A DNA stretch of 64,000 nucleotides from Xylophilus ampelinus (GCF_003217575.1 NZ_QJTC01000003.1:124001-188000), one strand, 5' to 3'; numbered from the stretch's first letter, positions 1 to 10,916 are shown. Translations and numbers: made by a program. The notes: generated by a model not told the origin, from the sequence alone.

Positions 1-3
1 CCC

Positions 4-1053
4 ATGACCACCACCGCAGAACGTCCCGTCGTCGCGCTCACGCTCGGCGATCCCGCCGGCATCGGCGCCGAACTCGTCGCCCGGCTGCTCGCCTGGCCCG
101 AGGCCGCGCAGCGCGCCAATATCGTGCTGGTCGGCGACCCGTGGCTGTGGGAAGAGGGCCAGCGCATCGCCGGCGTGCGGGTGTCGACCGATGCCGTCGC
201 ATCGCTCGACGCGGTGCGCGACCGGGCCGACGGCGCCCGCCCGGCCTTCCTGGCGATGGACACGGTGGCGCAGGCCGAGGTGGTGCGCAGCCGCGCGCAG
301 GCCATCGGCGGCCGCTCGGTGCTGCGGGTGCTCGACCTGTGCATGGACGCCGCCCTGGCCGGCGCCCTCGACGCGATCTGTTTCGCCCCGCTCAACAAGC
401 AGGCGATGAAGATCGGCGGCATGCGGCACGAGGACGAGCTGCACCACTTCGCCGAGCATCTGGGCGTGACCGGCTACTTCTGCGAGTTCAACACGCTGGG
501 CGACCTCTGGACCTCGCGCATCTCGTCCCATGTGCCGCTGAAGGACGTCGCGGGCTACCTGAGCGTGGAGCGCATCCAGCAGGCCGCCGAGCTGATCTAC
601 CGCTCGCTGCTCGCAAGCGGCGTGGCGCAGCCGAAGGTGGCGATCGCGGCCTTCAATCCGCACGGCGGCGACGGCGGCGTCTGCGGCCGGGAGGAGGTGG
701 ACATCATCGTGCCGGCGGTGCAGGCGCTGCAGACCCGCGACTGGCCCACCGACAGCCCGTTCCACGGCCCCTTCCCGGCCGACACCGTCTTCCTGAAGGC
801 CCGGGCGGGCGACTACCAGGCCGTCGTGACCATGTACCACGACCAGGGCCAGATCGCGATCAAGCTGCTGGGCTTCTCGCGCGGCGTCACGGTGCAGGGC
901 GGCCTGCCGATCCCGATCACCACGCCGGCGCACGGCACCGCCTACGATATCGCCGGCCAGGGCCGGGCCAGCGTCGAGGCGATGTCGCACGCCTTCCGGA
1001 TCGCCTGCCGCATGGGGGCCGCCCAGCGTCGCAAGGCCCGCGTCGCCGCCTGA
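4..1053 (+). CDS. PdxA-family 4-phosphate dehydrogenase (PdxA2-like)
   Basis: This 349-residue protein belongs to the PdxA family, NAD-dependent decarboxylating dehydrogenases of 4-phosphorylated hydroxy acids. The N-terminal ALTLGDPAGIG signature is present, as are the three metal-binding histidines expected for the family: H142 in MRHEDELHH, H176 in SSHVPL and H279 in MYHDQGQ. Its place as the first visible gene of a sugar-acid operon, away from pyridoxine genes such as ksgA, suggests a PdxA2-type role on a catabolic intermediate (for example a phosphorylated threonate or erythronate) and not vitamin B6 synthesis; that is inference. A partner kinase is not visible and could lie upstream of the window. 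The start ATG is 3 nt from the window edge, so upstream context is missing. Confidence 0.85.
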   Translation: MTTTAERPVVALTLGDPAGIGAELVARLLAWPEAAQRANIVLVGDPWLWEEGQRIAGVRVSTDAVASLDAVRDRADGARPAFLAMDTVAQAEVVRSRAQAIGGRSVLRVLDLCMDAALAGALDAICFAPLNKQAMKIGGMRHEDELHHFAEHLGVTGYFCEFNTLGDLWTSRISSHVPLKDVAGYLSVERIQQAAELIYRSLLASGVAQPKVAIAAFNPHGGDGGVCGREEVDIIVPAVQALQTRDWPTDSPFHGPFPADTVFLKARAGDYQAVVTMYHDQGQIAIKLLGFSRGVTVQGGLPIPITTPAHGTAYDIAGQGRASVEAMSHAFRIACRMGAAQRRKARVAA

Positions 1054-1095
1054 CCGCGGCCCCGTACGTTTCCACCGTCCAGCCCCCGCATCGCC

Positions 1096-2283
1096 ATGAA
1101 AATCAGCTCCGTGCGTGCCCGCGTGTTCCAGTGGAAGGGCAAGACCGTGCCGCCGCAGGGCAACTTCTGCTCCAACGCGATGGACCTGCTGTATTCGCCC
1201 GCCGAGAGCATGAGCACCTTCCGCTTCCACTCGTGGACGGTGGTGGAGATCGAGACCGACGACGGCATCGTGGGCCTCGGCAACGTGGCGCTGGCGCCGA
1301 AGATCGCCAAGGCCATCGTCGACGAGTACCTCGCGCCGCTGGTGCTGGGACAGGACCCGTGGGACTACGAATACCTGTGGCAGCGCATGTACCGCGCCAC
1401 CCACGCCTGGGGCCGCAGGGGCGTGACGATGGCGGCGATCTCGGCGGTCGACCTGGCCCTCTGGGACATCCTGGGCAAGAGCGTGGGGAAGCCCGTGTTC
1501 AAGCTGCTCGGCGGCCGCACCAAGGAAAAGATCCCCTGCTACTACTCGAAGCTCTACCGCACCGACTTGAAGGCGATGCAGGACGAGGCGCAGAAATTCC
1601 TCGACCAGGGCTTCAAGGCCTTCAAGATGCGCTTCGGCTACGGCCCGGCGCACCTGCAGCACGGGGTACGGGAGAACATCAAGTCGGTCGAGGCGGTGCG
1701 CGAGGTGATCGGCTACGACACCGACCTGATGCTCGAGTGCTACATGGGCTGGAACCTGGAGTACGCCAAGCGCATGCTGCCCAAGCTCGCCAGGTTCGAG
1801 CCGCGCTGGCTGGAGGAGCCGGTGATCGCCGACGACATCGACGGCTATGCCGAACTCAACGCGATGAACATCATCCCGATCTCGGGCGGCGAGCACGAGT
1901 TCGGCCTCTACGGCTTCAAGCAGCTGCTCGACAGGAAGGCGGTCGGCGTCGTGCAGTACGACACCAACCGGGTCGGCGGCATCACCGCGGCGCACAAGAT
2001 CAACGCGCTGTGCGAGGCGTTCAGCGTGCCGGTCATCCCGCATGCCGGCCAGATGCACAACTACCACCTGACGATGAGCACCCTGGCCTCGCCGATGGCC
2101 GAGTACTTCCCGATCTTCGACGTGGAAGTGGGCAACGAGCTGTTCTGGTACATCTTCGACGGCGAGCCGATCGCCGAGAACGGTTTCCTGCAGTTGAAGG
2201 ACGACGTGCCGGGCCTGGGCCTCTCGCTCAAGACGGAGTACCTCGACCAGTTCGACATCGTCACGGTGCATGACACGCTCTAG
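1096..2283 (+). CDS. Enolase-superfamily sugar-acid dehydratase (mandelate racemase/RhmD-like)
   Basis: This 395-residue protein has the two-domain layout of the enolase superfamily: an N-terminal capping domain (about residues 1-130) and a (beta/alpha)7-beta barrel. The barrel carries the expected acidic metal ligands in [15 protein letters not shown] and SGGEHE. The general base is probably the D289 ([10 protein letters not shown]) and H316 (IPHAGQMHN) dyad, as in the mandelate-racemase group. Similarity to L-rhamnonate dehydratase is recognisable, especially around [10 protein letters not shown] and the C-terminal His motif, but the exact acid cannot be assigned. It starts 42 nt after the PdxA-like gene and probably shares its transcript. 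It would dehydrate an aldonic acid to a 2-keto-3-deoxy acid. Confidence 0.85.
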   Translation: MKISSVRARVFQWKGKTVPPQGNFCSNAMDLLYSPAESMSTFRFHSWTVVEIETDDGIVGLGNVALAPKIAKAIVDEYLAPLVLGQDPWDYEYLWQRMYRATHAWGRRGVTMAAISAVDLALWDILGKSVGKPVFKLLGGRTKEKIPCYYSKLYRTDLKAMQDEAQKFLDQGFKAFKMRFGYGPAHLQHGVRENIKSVEAVREVIGYDTDLMLECYMGWNLEYAKRMLPKLARFEPRWLEEPVIADDIDGYAELNAMNIIPISGGEHEFGLYGFKQLLDRKAVGVVQYDTNRVGGITAAHKINALCEAFSVPVIPHAGQMHNYHLTMSTLASPMAEYFPIFDVEVGNELFWYIFDGEPIAENGFLQLKDDVPGLGLSLKTEYLDQFDIVTVHDTL

Positions 2284-2292
2284 TCGGCCGCC

Positions 2293-3085
2293 ATGGACCT
2301 CGCCGCCTGCCTGCCCTGGCTGCTGGCCCCCGCCAGCGGGGCCGCCGAACACCACCTCGCCCCCTGGGCCGCGTGGCACGGCCGGCTCATGGTGCTGGCC
2401 TGGGCGGTGCTGCTGCCGCTGGGGGTGCTGGTCGCCCGCTTCTTCAAGGTGATGCCGGGACAGGACTGGCCCCGGCGGCGCGACCACAAGGCCTGGTGGC
2501 ATGCCCACCGCACCCTTCAGACGGCCGGCCTGGCGGCGATGGCCGCCGCCCTGTGGCTGGCCTGGGGCCGCGGCGGCGGCGCGACGGCCGCAGCGCGCTG
2601 GCATGCCGGGATGGGCCTGGCGGTGGCGGTGCTGGGCGCGCTGCAGGCGCTCGGCGGCTGGCTGCGGGGCAGCAAGGGCGGGCCGACCGATCCGCGCGGC
2701 ATGCGGGGCGATCACTACGACATGAGCCGCCGCCGCATCGTATTCGAGCTGCTGCACAAGGGCCTGGGCTACCTCGCCCTGCTGCTGGCGGTGGCGACGG
2801 TGGCGCTGGGCCTGGCGGTGGCCGATGCGCCGCGGTGGATGTGGCTGGGCGTGGGCCTGTGGTGGATCGCGTGGGTCGTAGCGTTCGCCGTGCTGCAAAG
2901 GCAGGGGCGCTGCATCGACACCTACCAGTCGATCTGGGGCCCCGCGAACCTTCACCCCGGCAACCGAAGGCCGCCCATCGGATGGGGCGTGCGCCGCCAG
3001 GACTCCGCTATGGATCCTTCGCTTTTTAGAACATGGCGGTCAATGCCGCAGGCATCCGATCGCAAAATTCGCTACATACGGCACG

Positions 3086-3096
<11 letters not shown>
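2293..3096 (+). CDS. Cytochrome b561-family membrane protein
   Basis: This 267-residue integral membrane protein has about five hydrophobic helices and histidines in membrane-adjacent positions (HGRLMVLAW near residue 29, HAHRTLQ near 73-76). These match the eukaryotic-type cytochrome b561/ferric reductase transmembrane fold, in which paired histidines bind two b hemes for transmembrane electron transfer. The C-terminal tail after about residue 225 is hydrophilic and basic. The gene begins 9 nt after the dehydratase stop and its last 11 nt overlap the next gene, the ABC ATPase, so translational coupling is likely. Why a b-type cytochrome sits inside a sugar-import operon is unclear; it might serve a membrane-bound oxidation step, which is speculation. 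Confidence 0.7.
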
Positions 3097-4195
<1,099 letters not shown>

Positions 4196-4225
4196 CCCCC
4201 TGAAAACCATCCTCCAGGAGACCCC

Positions 4226-5560
4226 ATGCAACGTCGCGACATCGTCCGGGCCGGCGGCCTGTCCCTTTTCGGCGCCGTGCTGCCCTTCGGCAGCAGCCGG
4301 GCCCAGGACCGCTATGCCAAGTACCGCGGCCAGAGCGTGGTCGTCAGCGTCCCGGCGCATCCGCACTACGAGGCGATGCTCAGGCTGCTGCCGGCCTTCA
4401 CCAGGGAAACCGGCATCAAGGTCGAGGTCGACAAGCTGCAGATCCTGCGGATGAAAGACAAGCAGCTGCTCGAGATGGCCAAGCCCCAGGGCGACTACGA
4501 CCTGGTGAGCTACGTGGTGATGTGGAAGGGCGAGTACGTCAAGAAGAACCTGGTCCGCGAGCTGGAGCCGTTCATGAAGAACCCCGCGCTGGCCGACCCG
4601 GCCTTCGACCTGCAGGACATCGTGCCCGCCTACCGGGAGAACATCGGCCTGGTCGGCGGCCCGCGCGGCTATCTGGCGGGCGCCGGGGCCAAGCTCTACG
4701 GCCTGCCCTACGGTGCCGAGACCTCGATCCTCGCCTACCGCCACGACATCTTCGCCAGGCACGACCTGAAGCCGCCGCAGACCTACGCCGAGCTGCAGGG
4801 GCTGCTGCCGATCCTCCAGGCCAGGCAGGGCATCGGCGCGCTCACCTCGCGTGGCCAGGCCGGTCACCAGTGCGTCCACGCCTGGCTGCTGCACCTGAAC
4901 CCGCTGGGCGGCAAGGTGTTCGACGCCGACTGGCGGCCGCGCTTCAACGACGAGGCCGGCGTCAAGGCGCTCGCCTTGCTCAAGCAGGTCTCCGACACCG
5001 GCCCGGCCGGTATCCCGAGCTACGGCCAGGGCGAGATGATGACCGCCTTCCTGCAGGGCCAGGCGTCGATGTACCTCGATTCGACCATCGTCTTCGGCCA
5101 GGTCAACGACCCGGCCCGGTCCAGGATCGCGGGCAAGGTCGGCTACGCGCTGCATCCGAAGGGCGCTCGGTACGCGTCGCAGTCCGGCGGCCTGGGCCTG
5201 GCGATTCCGCGCAACGCCAAGAACGCGGACGCGGCCTTCTTGCTGATGCAGTGGCTGACCTCCAAGCAGCAGGACGTCGCGGTGGCGAAGGCCGGCGGCG
5301 TGCCGATCCGCGACAGCACCCTGGCCGACGCCGACCTGGTGCGCCAGTACCCCGAGTACATCACCCTGCGCGAGCAGCTCAAGTACTCCGACCCCGACTG
5401 GCGGCCGATCATCCCCGAGTGGGACGAGATCAACATCCAGGCGCTGGGCGTGGCGATCTCCGAAGCGCTCACCGGCAAGAAGACGCCGAAGGACGCGCTC
5501 GACGGCGTGGTGCCGAAGGTGACCGAGATCATGCGCCGCGGCGGATACCTCAAGGCCTGA
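4226..5560 (+). CDS. ABC transporter extracellular solute-binding protein (family 1), first copy
   Basis: This 444-residue periplasmic binding protein captures the substrate for the CUT1 importer. The N-terminus MQRRDIVRAGGLSLFG carries a twin-arginine-like pair followed by a hydrophobic stretch and a cleavage-like SSRAQD, so Tat export is possible. The body shows family-1 features (VVSVPAHPHYEAML, LYGLPYGAETS, YLDSTIVFGQ). The start has a good Shine-Dalgarno sequence (CAGGAG, about 8 nt upstream). A paralogue with the same order of motifs is encoded at 7483-8892 beyond the permeases, so the system has two binding proteins. Confidence 0.92.
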   Translation: MQRRDIVRAGGLSLFGAVLPFGSSRAQDRYAKYRGQSVVVSVPAHPHYEAMLRLLPAFTRETGIKVEVDKLQILRMKDKQLLEMAKPQGDYDLVSYVVMWKGEYVKKNLVRELEPFMKNPALADPAFDLQDIVPAYRENIGLVGGPRGYLAGAGAKLYGLPYGAETSILAYRHDIFARHDLKPPQTYAELQGLLPILQARQGIGALTSRGQAGHQCVHAWLLHLNPLGGKVFDADWRPRFNDEAGVKALALLKQVSDTGPAGIPSYGQGEMMTAFLQGQASMYLDSTIVFGQVNDPARSRIAGKVGYALHPKGARYASQSGGLGLAIPRNAKNADAAFLLMQWLTSKQQDVAVAKAGGVPIRDSTLADADLVRQYPEYITLREQLKYSDPDWRPIIPEWDEINIQALGVAISEALTGKKTPKDALDGVVPKVTEIMRRGGYLKA

Positions 5561-5576
5561 ACCGCCGGCAGGTCGA

Positions 5577-5594
5577 TTGCTATGGTTTCTGTAG
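5577..5594. repeat. Partial copy of the AT-rich comamonad palindrome
   Basis: The spacer between the first binding protein and the first permease contains ttgctatggtttctgtag. It has one good GCTAT arm and a degenerate second arm. It resembles the palindromes at 10840, 15338, 28136, 41221 and 58801. The spacer is unusually long (89 nt) for this tight operon, so the element may act on relative expression of binding protein and permeases. That is inference only. Confidence 0.35.
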
Positions 5595-5649
5595 ATGAAG
5601 GTCGGCGCGCGGCGCCGGCTGCAGACCTCTTTCTTGCGAAAGTTTCACG

Positions 5650-6540
5650 ATGAAAACACCCGCCTGGGTGCCGCTCGTCTACGTCGGCCCCGCGGCCGTC
5701 GTGATGGCGGCGGCCTGCCTCTATCCGGTGCTGTCGGCGCTGCAACTGGGCTTCTACGACTGGAGCATCGGCACGCCCTGGTCCGACGCCCGCTGGGTCG
5801 GCCTGGAGACGTTCCTGCGCACCCTGCAGGACCCGGCGGTCTGGCGCTCCCTGCGCATCACGCTGCTGTTCGCCTTCGTCTGCGTCACCGCCGAGATGGT
5901 GCTGGGCATCGCGCTGGCCCTGGCGCTGGAGGACCGGCCGGGCCGTCCGCTGCGCGGCGTCGCGCTGTTCCGCATGCTGTTCATCCTGCCGATGATGATC
6001 GCGCCGATCGCGGTGGGCCTCACCTGGCGCTACCTGTTCGATGCGCAGTTCGGGCTGGTCAACGCGCTGCTCGGCGTGTTCGGGGCGCAGCCGGTGGCCT
6101 GGCTGGCCAACGAGCATATGGCCTTCGCGGCCATCGTGATCGCCGACATCTGGCAGTGGACGCCTTTCGTCTTCATCATGATGATCGCAGCGCTCGCCAA
6201 CGTCGATACCGCGGTGCTGGAAGCCGCCCGCATGGACGGCGCGAACTGGTGGCAGACCACCTTCCGGGTCAAGCTGCCGATGGTGATGAACGTGATCGTG
6301 GTCACGCTGCTGATGCGGCTGATCGACGCGTTCCGGGTGCTGGAGGTGGTCTACATCCTCACCTTCGGCGGGCCGGGCGACTCCACCGAAATCCTGTCGC
6401 TGCACATCTACAAGACGGCCTTCGTCGGCCAGCAGCTCGGTGCCGCCGCCGCCGTCTCGGTGCTGCTGCTGGCGGTCGTGGCGGGCCTCTCGTGGTTCGC
6501 GCTGCGCCTGTCCGACCCCCTGCATGAGGAGCGGCCATGA
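5650..6540 (+). CDS. ABC transporter permease (MalF/UgpA-like)
   Basis: This 296-residue inner-membrane permease has about six transmembrane helices. The cytoplasmic EAA loop is visible as EAARMDGANWWQTTFRVKLP (about residues 194-213) and docks with the ATPase at 3086-4195. Its N-terminus, with a helix from about residue 7, fits MalF/UgpA-class CUT1 permeases. The stop overlaps the start of the next permease in an ATGA arrangement, indicating translational coupling. Confidence 0.92.
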   Translation: MKTPAWVPLVYVGPAAVVMAAACLYPVLSALQLGFYDWSIGTPWSDARWVGLETFLRTLQDPAVWRSLRITLLFAFVCVTAEMVLGIALALALEDRPGRPLRGVALFRMLFILPMMIAPIAVGLTWRYLFDAQFGLVNALLGVFGAQPVAWLANEHMAFAAIVIADIWQWTPFVFIMMIAALANVDTAVLEAARMDGANWWQTTFRVKLPMVMNVIVVTLLMRLIDAFRVLEVVYILTFGGPGDSTEILSLHIYKTAFVGQQLGAAAAVSVLLLAVVAGLSWFALRLSDPLHEERP

Positions 6541-7406
6541 GCATCCTCGACCGCACGCACCCCGAGACCCTGCGTCCGGGCGTCCTGGCGGCGCGCCTCG
6601 GCGACCTGCTGCACTACGTCGCGCTGCTGGCGCTCGCCCTCTTCTGTGCGACGCCGATCGTGGTGATGTTCGCCACCTCGTTCAAGCTGCAGAGCGACCT
6701 GTTCACCCAGGGGCTCCATTTCGTCTTCGTGCCGACGCTGCAGAACTACCGCGACGTGCTGTTCGACGATCACTTCGACCGCTACCTGGTCAACAGCCTG
6801 GTGGTCGGCGTGGCCTCCACCGCGATCACGCTGCTGCTGGGCTGCATGGCCGCCTACGGGCTGGTGCGGCTGCGGTTCCGGGGCCGCAAGGCGATCGGAT
6901 ACACCACGCTGCTGCTGCGCACCGTGCCGCTGGCGGTGCTGGCGGTGCCGGTGTTCATGGTGTGGACGCGGGCCGGCATCGCCAATTCGCTCGGCGGGCT
7001 GGTGCTGCTCTACGTGGCGGTCAACCTGCCGTTCACCATCTGGCTGCTCTACGGCTTCATCCAGCAGGTGCCGGTGGAGCTGGAGGAGGCGGCGGCCATC
7101 GACGGCTGCGGCCCGCTCGCGGTGTTCTGGCGGGTCGTGCTGCCGCTGATCCGGCCGGGCCTGGCCGCCGCGGCGATCTTCACCTTCCGCATCGCCTGGA
7201 ACGAATTCATCCTTGCCCTGGTGCTGACCGACCGCGCGACCCGTACCCTGCCGGTGGCCGCCTCGCTCTACGTCACCGATATCGGCGTCGACTGGGGCAA
7301 GGTCATGGCGCTCGGCAGCCTGATCGCGATCCCGCCGCTGGTCTTCACCTTCCTGGCCGCGCGCCAGATCATCACCGGCCTGACGGCGGGCGCGGTGAAG
7401 GGATGA
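6537..7406 (+). CDS. ABC transporter permease (MalG/UgpE-like)
   Basis: This 289-residue permease is the second transmembrane subunit of the importer. It shows the conserved FATSFK segment after the first helix and an EAA loop (ELEEAAAIDGCGPLAVFWRV, about residues 181-200), typical of MalG/UgpE proteins. Its ATG overlaps the previous stop by 4 nt. Unusually, a second solute-binding protein follows it 76 nt downstream. Confidence 0.92.
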   Translation: MSILDRTHPETLRPGVLAARLGDLLHYVALLALALFCATPIVVMFATSFKLQSDLFTQGLHFVFVPTLQNYRDVLFDDHFDRYLVNSLVVGVASTAITLLLGCMAAYGLVRLRFRGRKAIGYTTLLLRTVPLAVLAVPVFMVWTRAGIANSLGGLVLLYVAVNLPFTIWLLYGFIQQVPVELEEAAAIDGCGPLAVFWRVVLPLIRPGLAAAAIFTFRIAWNEFILALVLTDRATRTLPVAASLYVTDIGVDWGKVMALGSLIAIPPLVFTFLAARQIITGLTAGAVKG

Positions 7407-7482
7407 GCACGGCTATGCGACGCGAGAGGCTCCGAGATGGTATCCAGTGGTAAATTGCCGAGCATCAACTAAGGAAAACTCC

Positions 7483-8892
7483 ATGGAGCGACGGCATTTC
7501 CTCGCAGCCGGCATGACCGCTGCTGCTGCATCTGCATTGCATGCGCAGGATCTCTATCGACCGTACCGCGGCCAGAAGATCGTGGTCAGCTATCCCGGTC
7601 CGCATCCGCACTACGACGCGGCGCAGACCCTTTTCGACCGCTTCACCTCCGAGACCGGCATCTTGGTCGAGCGCGACCGTACGCCCTACCTCGACATGCA
7701 CGACAAGCAGGTGGCCGAGATGCGGCGCCAGCAGGGCGGCTACGACGTTGTCACCTACCTGCTCACCTGGAAGAACGAGTATGCGCGGCGGGCCCTGTTG
7801 CGTCCTCTCGACGACATGTTGGTCGGCCCGCTGGCACAGCCGGGCTACGCGCTGCAGGACATCATCCCCGGCTACCTCGAATCTATCGGCCGGGTGGGCG
7901 GCCCGGGTAGCTATCTGCCCCGTTCGCCCGCGCAGCTCTACGGGCTGCCCTATGGTGCCGAGACCAGTGTGCTCGGCTACCGGCGCGACGTGCTGGAGCG
8001 GCTCAAGCTGCCGATTCCCACCAACTACACCGAGTTGCTGAGCGCCTGCGAGATGGTGCGCGACAAGGAAAAGATCGGCGGTCTGGCGTCTCGTACTTCG
8101 GCGGGCCACCAGATCGTCCATGCCTGGCTGCTGCACCTGACCCCGCACGGCGGCCAGGTGTTCGACGGCAACTACCACGCCGTGCTGCAAAACGAGGCCG
8201 GCGTGCGCGCTGCCGAGGTGCTGGCGCGCATCGTGCAGACCGGCCCCGAGGGCCTCGGCGCCAACGCCGGCTTCGGAGAAATGCAGGAGGCCTTCCTTTC
8301 GGGCCGCAGCGCGTTCTACCTCGACAGTCTGACGGTGATGAATCTGGCCCACGATCCGAAGCGCTCGCGGGTCGCCGGCAAGGTGGCGTATGCGATGCAT
8401 CCCACCGCGCGCACCTGGTCGGGCCTGACCGGCGGCTTCGGCCTGGGCGTCCCGGCCAACGCGCGCAATCCCGAGGCGGCTTTCCTGTTCATCCAGTGGC
8501 TCACCAACAAGGAGAACGACCTGCGCGTGGCGGTCTCCGGCGGCAATGCCGGGCGCTGGTCCACCCTGTCGGATGCCGAGTTCCGCTCGCGCCGGCCGGA
8601 GCAGAGCATTTTGCCGTACGCATTGAAGATCGCCAACCCGGCCTGGCGGCCGCTGATCCCCGAGTGGGACACGATGGCCCGCGACGTGATCGGCCAGGCA
8701 CTGCCCGACGTGCTGAGCGGCAAGCGCACCGCGGCGGCGGCATTGGCGGCCTGCGTAGCGCCGCTCGATGCGATGGTCGCCGCATCCGATTGGCGCAAGA
8801 CGCGCACCGGCCGCGCCGCCGACGGGGACCCGGCCGCCGCCCAACACGTCGGTGCCGTGCCGGCCGCTTTTTCTTCTTCCTCCACCGCCTGA
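7483..8892 (+). CDS. ABC transporter extracellular solute-binding protein, second copy
   Basis: This 469-residue protein parallels the binding protein at 4226-5560 through its whole length: HPHYDAAQTLFDRFTSETGI, LYGLPYGAETS, SAGHQIVHAWLLHL and a closing RPLIPEWD segment. The start at 7483 is preferred to an upstream in-frame codon because AAGGAAAA lies at the right distance and MERRHFLAAGMTAAAASA reads as a Tat-type signal (RRxFL) ending at HAQD. The last 40 residues are low-complexity, rich in Ala and Ser. Two binding proteins for one permease pair suggest two ligands, or a duplication in progress. Confidence 0.9.
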   Translation: MERRHFLAAGMTAAAASALHAQDLYRPYRGQKIVVSYPGPHPHYDAAQTLFDRFTSETGILVERDRTPYLDMHDKQVAEMRRQQGGYDVVTYLLTWKNEYARRALLRPLDDMLVGPLAQPGYALQDIIPGYLESIGRVGGPGSYLPRSPAQLYGLPYGAETSVLGYRRDVLERLKLPIPTNYTELLSACEMVRDKEKIGGLASRTSAGHQIVHAWLLHLTPHGGQVFDGNYHAVLQNEAGVRAAEVLARIVQTGPEGLGANAGFGEMQEAFLSGRSAFYLDSLTVMNLAHDPKRSRVAGKVAYAMHPTARTWSGLTGGFGLGVPANARNPEAAFLFIQWLTNKENDLRVAVSGGNAGRWSTLSDAEFRSRRPEQSILPYALKIANPAWRPLIPEWDTMARDVIGQALPDVLSGKRTAAAALAACVAPLDAMVAASDWRKTRTGRAADGDPAAAQHVGAVPAAFSSSSTA

Positions 8893-8912
8893 CTTCCGCG
8901 CCTTCGGAGCGT

Positions 8913-9845
8913 ATGACGACGATCCGTCCCGAGATACTGGACCCGCGCTTCGCGCCGGTTGCCGAGGGCGCCGTGCTGCAGCGCCTGTGCACCGGCGCCA
9001 CCTGGAGCGAAGGCCCCGTCTGGATGCACGAGGACGGCGCGGTGCTCTGGAGCGACATCCCCGCCAACCGCATGCTGCGCTGGTCGGCGGCCGACGGCAT
9101 GACCGTCTGGCGAGACGGCGTCGACTTCGCCAACGGCCATACCCGCGACCGCGACGGCGCCCTGCTGCACTGCTCCCATGGCCGCCGCGCCATCCTCCGC
9201 ACCCGGGTCGGCTCCGACGGGGTGCTGGCTTCCACGCCCGACGAGGTGGTGGTGGACCGGTTCGAGGGCCGGCGCCTCAATTCGCCCAACGACCTGGTGG
9301 TGCGCAGCGACGGCACGATCTGGTTCACCGATCCTCCCTACGGCATCCTCAGCAACCGCGAGGGCTACGAGGCGGCGTCCGAGCAGACGGCCAACCACGT
9401 CTTCTGCTACGAGCCCGCCACCGGCCGCCTGCACGCCGTGACCGACCAGGTGCAGGAGCCCAACGGCCTGGCCTTCTCGCCCGACGAATCGGTTCTCTAC
9501 GTCAGCGACACCTCGGCCGCACTACGGCGCCCGGGCCGGGGCAACCACCACATCGTGGCGTTCGACGTCGAAGGCCTGCGGCTGCGCGGCATGCGGGTGG
9601 TGGCGGTGGTGTCCCCGGGCCTGCCCGACGGCATGCGCATCGACCGCCACGGCTGGATCTACACCAGCAGCCTCGACGCGGTGCAGGTGCTGCACCCCGA
9701 CGGTACGCTGCTCGGCCGCATCCCGGTGCCGGAGAAGGTGGGCAACCTCACCTTCGGCGGCCCGCGGCGCGACGAGCTGTTCATCGCGGCATCGACCTCG
9801 CTCTACCGCATCCGACTCGAAACCCAGGGCATTCAACAGCCATGA
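8913..9845 (+). CDS. SMP-30/gluconolactonase family lactonase
   Basis: This 310-residue protein has the six-bladed propeller signature of the SMP-30/gluconolactonase/LRE family. A metal-ligand glutamate lies in ATWSEGPVW (about residue 30), an asparagine in LNSPNDLVV, a second in QEPNGLAFSPDES, and the catalytic aspartate region in LPDGMRID. Such enzymes hydrolyse sugar lactones to aldonic acids in a metal-dependent reaction. Within this operon it would supply the acid consumed by the dehydratase at 1096-2283; the specific lactone is unknown. The start at 8913 follows GGAG. The stop overlaps the next start (ATGA). Confidence 0.88.
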   Translation: MTTIRPEILDPRFAPVAEGAVLQRLCTGATWSEGPVWMHEDGAVLWSDIPANRMLRWSAADGMTVWRDGVDFANGHTRDRDGALLHCSHGRRAILRTRVGSDGVLASTPDEVVVDRFEGRRLNSPNDLVVRSDGTIWFTDPPYGILSNREGYEAASEQTANHVFCYEPATGRLHAVTDQVQEPNGLAFSPDESVLYVSDTSAALRRPGRGNHHIVAFDVEGLRLRGMRVVAVVSPGLPDGMRIDRHGWIYTSSLDAVQVLHPDGTLLGRIPVPEKVGNLTFGGPRRDELFIAASTSLYRIRLETQGIQQP

Positions 9846-10786
9846 CCCGCGACATCCTGCTGCTGGTGGAGAAATGCAGCCACTGCTTCAGCTACTACGA
9901 CGCCGACACCGGCGAACGGCTGGCCAGCATCCCGCTGCCGGATTTCCCGCACGAGTTCGTGGTCGACCGCGAACGGCGCTTCGCCTACGTGGGCCACTAC
10001 GGCGTGGAGACGTCCGGCCACCCGGGCGAAGGCGGCACCCGCATCCTGCAGATCGACATCGCCGCCCGCACCCTGGCCCGCACCATCGACATCGCACCGT
10101 TCAACCGGCTGCACGGCATCCAGATGGACGCGCACGGCCGGCTGTACGCGCTCAGCGAAGACCGGGCGCAGCTGGTGGTGATCGACCGGCCCGCGACCGA
10201 CACCGCGCCCCGCCGCGCGGTGCCGGTGGGCGGCATCAAGAGCCACCTGTTCGCCCTGGCCCGCGACGGGATGACGGCCTATGCGATGAACCTGCTGTCG
10301 CATACCGTGACCAGGGTGCGCCCCCACGACGCGACGGCGGCGCCGGTCGCCTGCGCACCCGGCGAGAAACCCGAGGGCTATGCGCTCAGCCCCGACGAGA
10401 AGACGCTCTACGTCACCTGCCGCTGGAGCAACACCCTCTGCGCGATCGACACCGAGACGATGCAGGTGACCCGCCGGGCGCCGTCGCGCGACGACGCGAC
10501 GCGGCTCTACCTCTACCGCGACGGCCGGCTGGTGGTGAGCAACTACGGCGACCGCAGCCTGTCGGTGGTCGACCCGGCCACCCTGCAGGAACTGCACCAC
10601 ATCCCGATGGAGGCCCGTGCCGTCGCCCTGAGCTACCACCCGACCAAGCCGATCGCCTACGTGAGCCAGGACAACGACAAGGTCGGCGTCTTCGACATGG
10701 AGACGCTGCGCTTCGTGCGCTTCATCGCCACGCAGCGCGAACCGGACGTGTCGTTCCTGCTGCCGATGCGACCGCCGGCGGCCTGA
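9842..10786 (+). CDS. YncE-like beta-propeller protein, possible lactonase
   Basis: This 314-residue protein is built of repeated beta-propeller blades with YVxxxxDxxVxVxD-type repeats, for example YALSPDEKTLYVTCRWSNT and SYHPTKPIAYVSQDNDKV. This matches the YVTN/6-phosphogluconolactonase-like superfamily. No signal peptide is visible, so it is probably cytoplasmic. It is translationally coupled to the SMP-30 gene by an ATGA overlap and closes the operon. A second lactonase or a binding or scaffold role is possible; the family is functionally broad, so the catalytic claim is weak. Confidence 0.75.
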   Translation: MTRDILLLVEKCSHCFSYYDADTGERLASIPLPDFPHEFVVDRERRFAYVGHYGVETSGHPGEGGTRILQIDIAARTLARTIDIAPFNRLHGIQMDAHGRLYALSEDRAQLVVIDRPATDTAPRRAVPVGGIKSHLFALARDGMTAYAMNLLSHTVTRVRPHDATAAPVACAPGEKPEGYALSPDEKTLYVTCRWSNTLCAIDTETMQVTRRAPSRDDATRLYLYRDGRLVVSNYGDRSLSVVDPATLQELHHIPMEARAVALSYHPTKPIAYVSQDNDKVGVFDMETLRFVRFIATQREPDVSFLLPMRPPAA

Positions 10787-10839
10787 TGCCCGGCTGCGAG
10801 GGAGCTGGTAGAGGCCAGCCCAGCCTTCTCGAAAACACT

Positions 10840-10860
10840 TTGCTATAAGAATAATAGCAA
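10840..10860. repeat. AT-rich palindrome between convergent operons
   Basis: The sequence ttgctataagaataatagcaa is an imperfect palindrome with 7-nt arms (TTGCTAT/ATAGCAA) in an otherwise GC-rich region. It lies between the stops of the rightward sugar operon and the leftward transporter gene. Position and symmetry fit a weak terminator or a protein-binding site. It belongs to a motif family recurring in this window. Confidence 0.6.
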
Positions 10861-10916
10861 CATGTCGGCGTCTTTCGGCGGCTCCGGCCACTTTTCATTC
10901 AAAGACGTGCTGCGCG

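Noticed and set aside
141-2273. A 710-codon open frame overlapping the first two genes
   Set aside because: It is an Arg/Pro/Ala-rich shadow frame caused by high GC; the overlapping frames encode clear PdxA and enolase-superfamily proteins.
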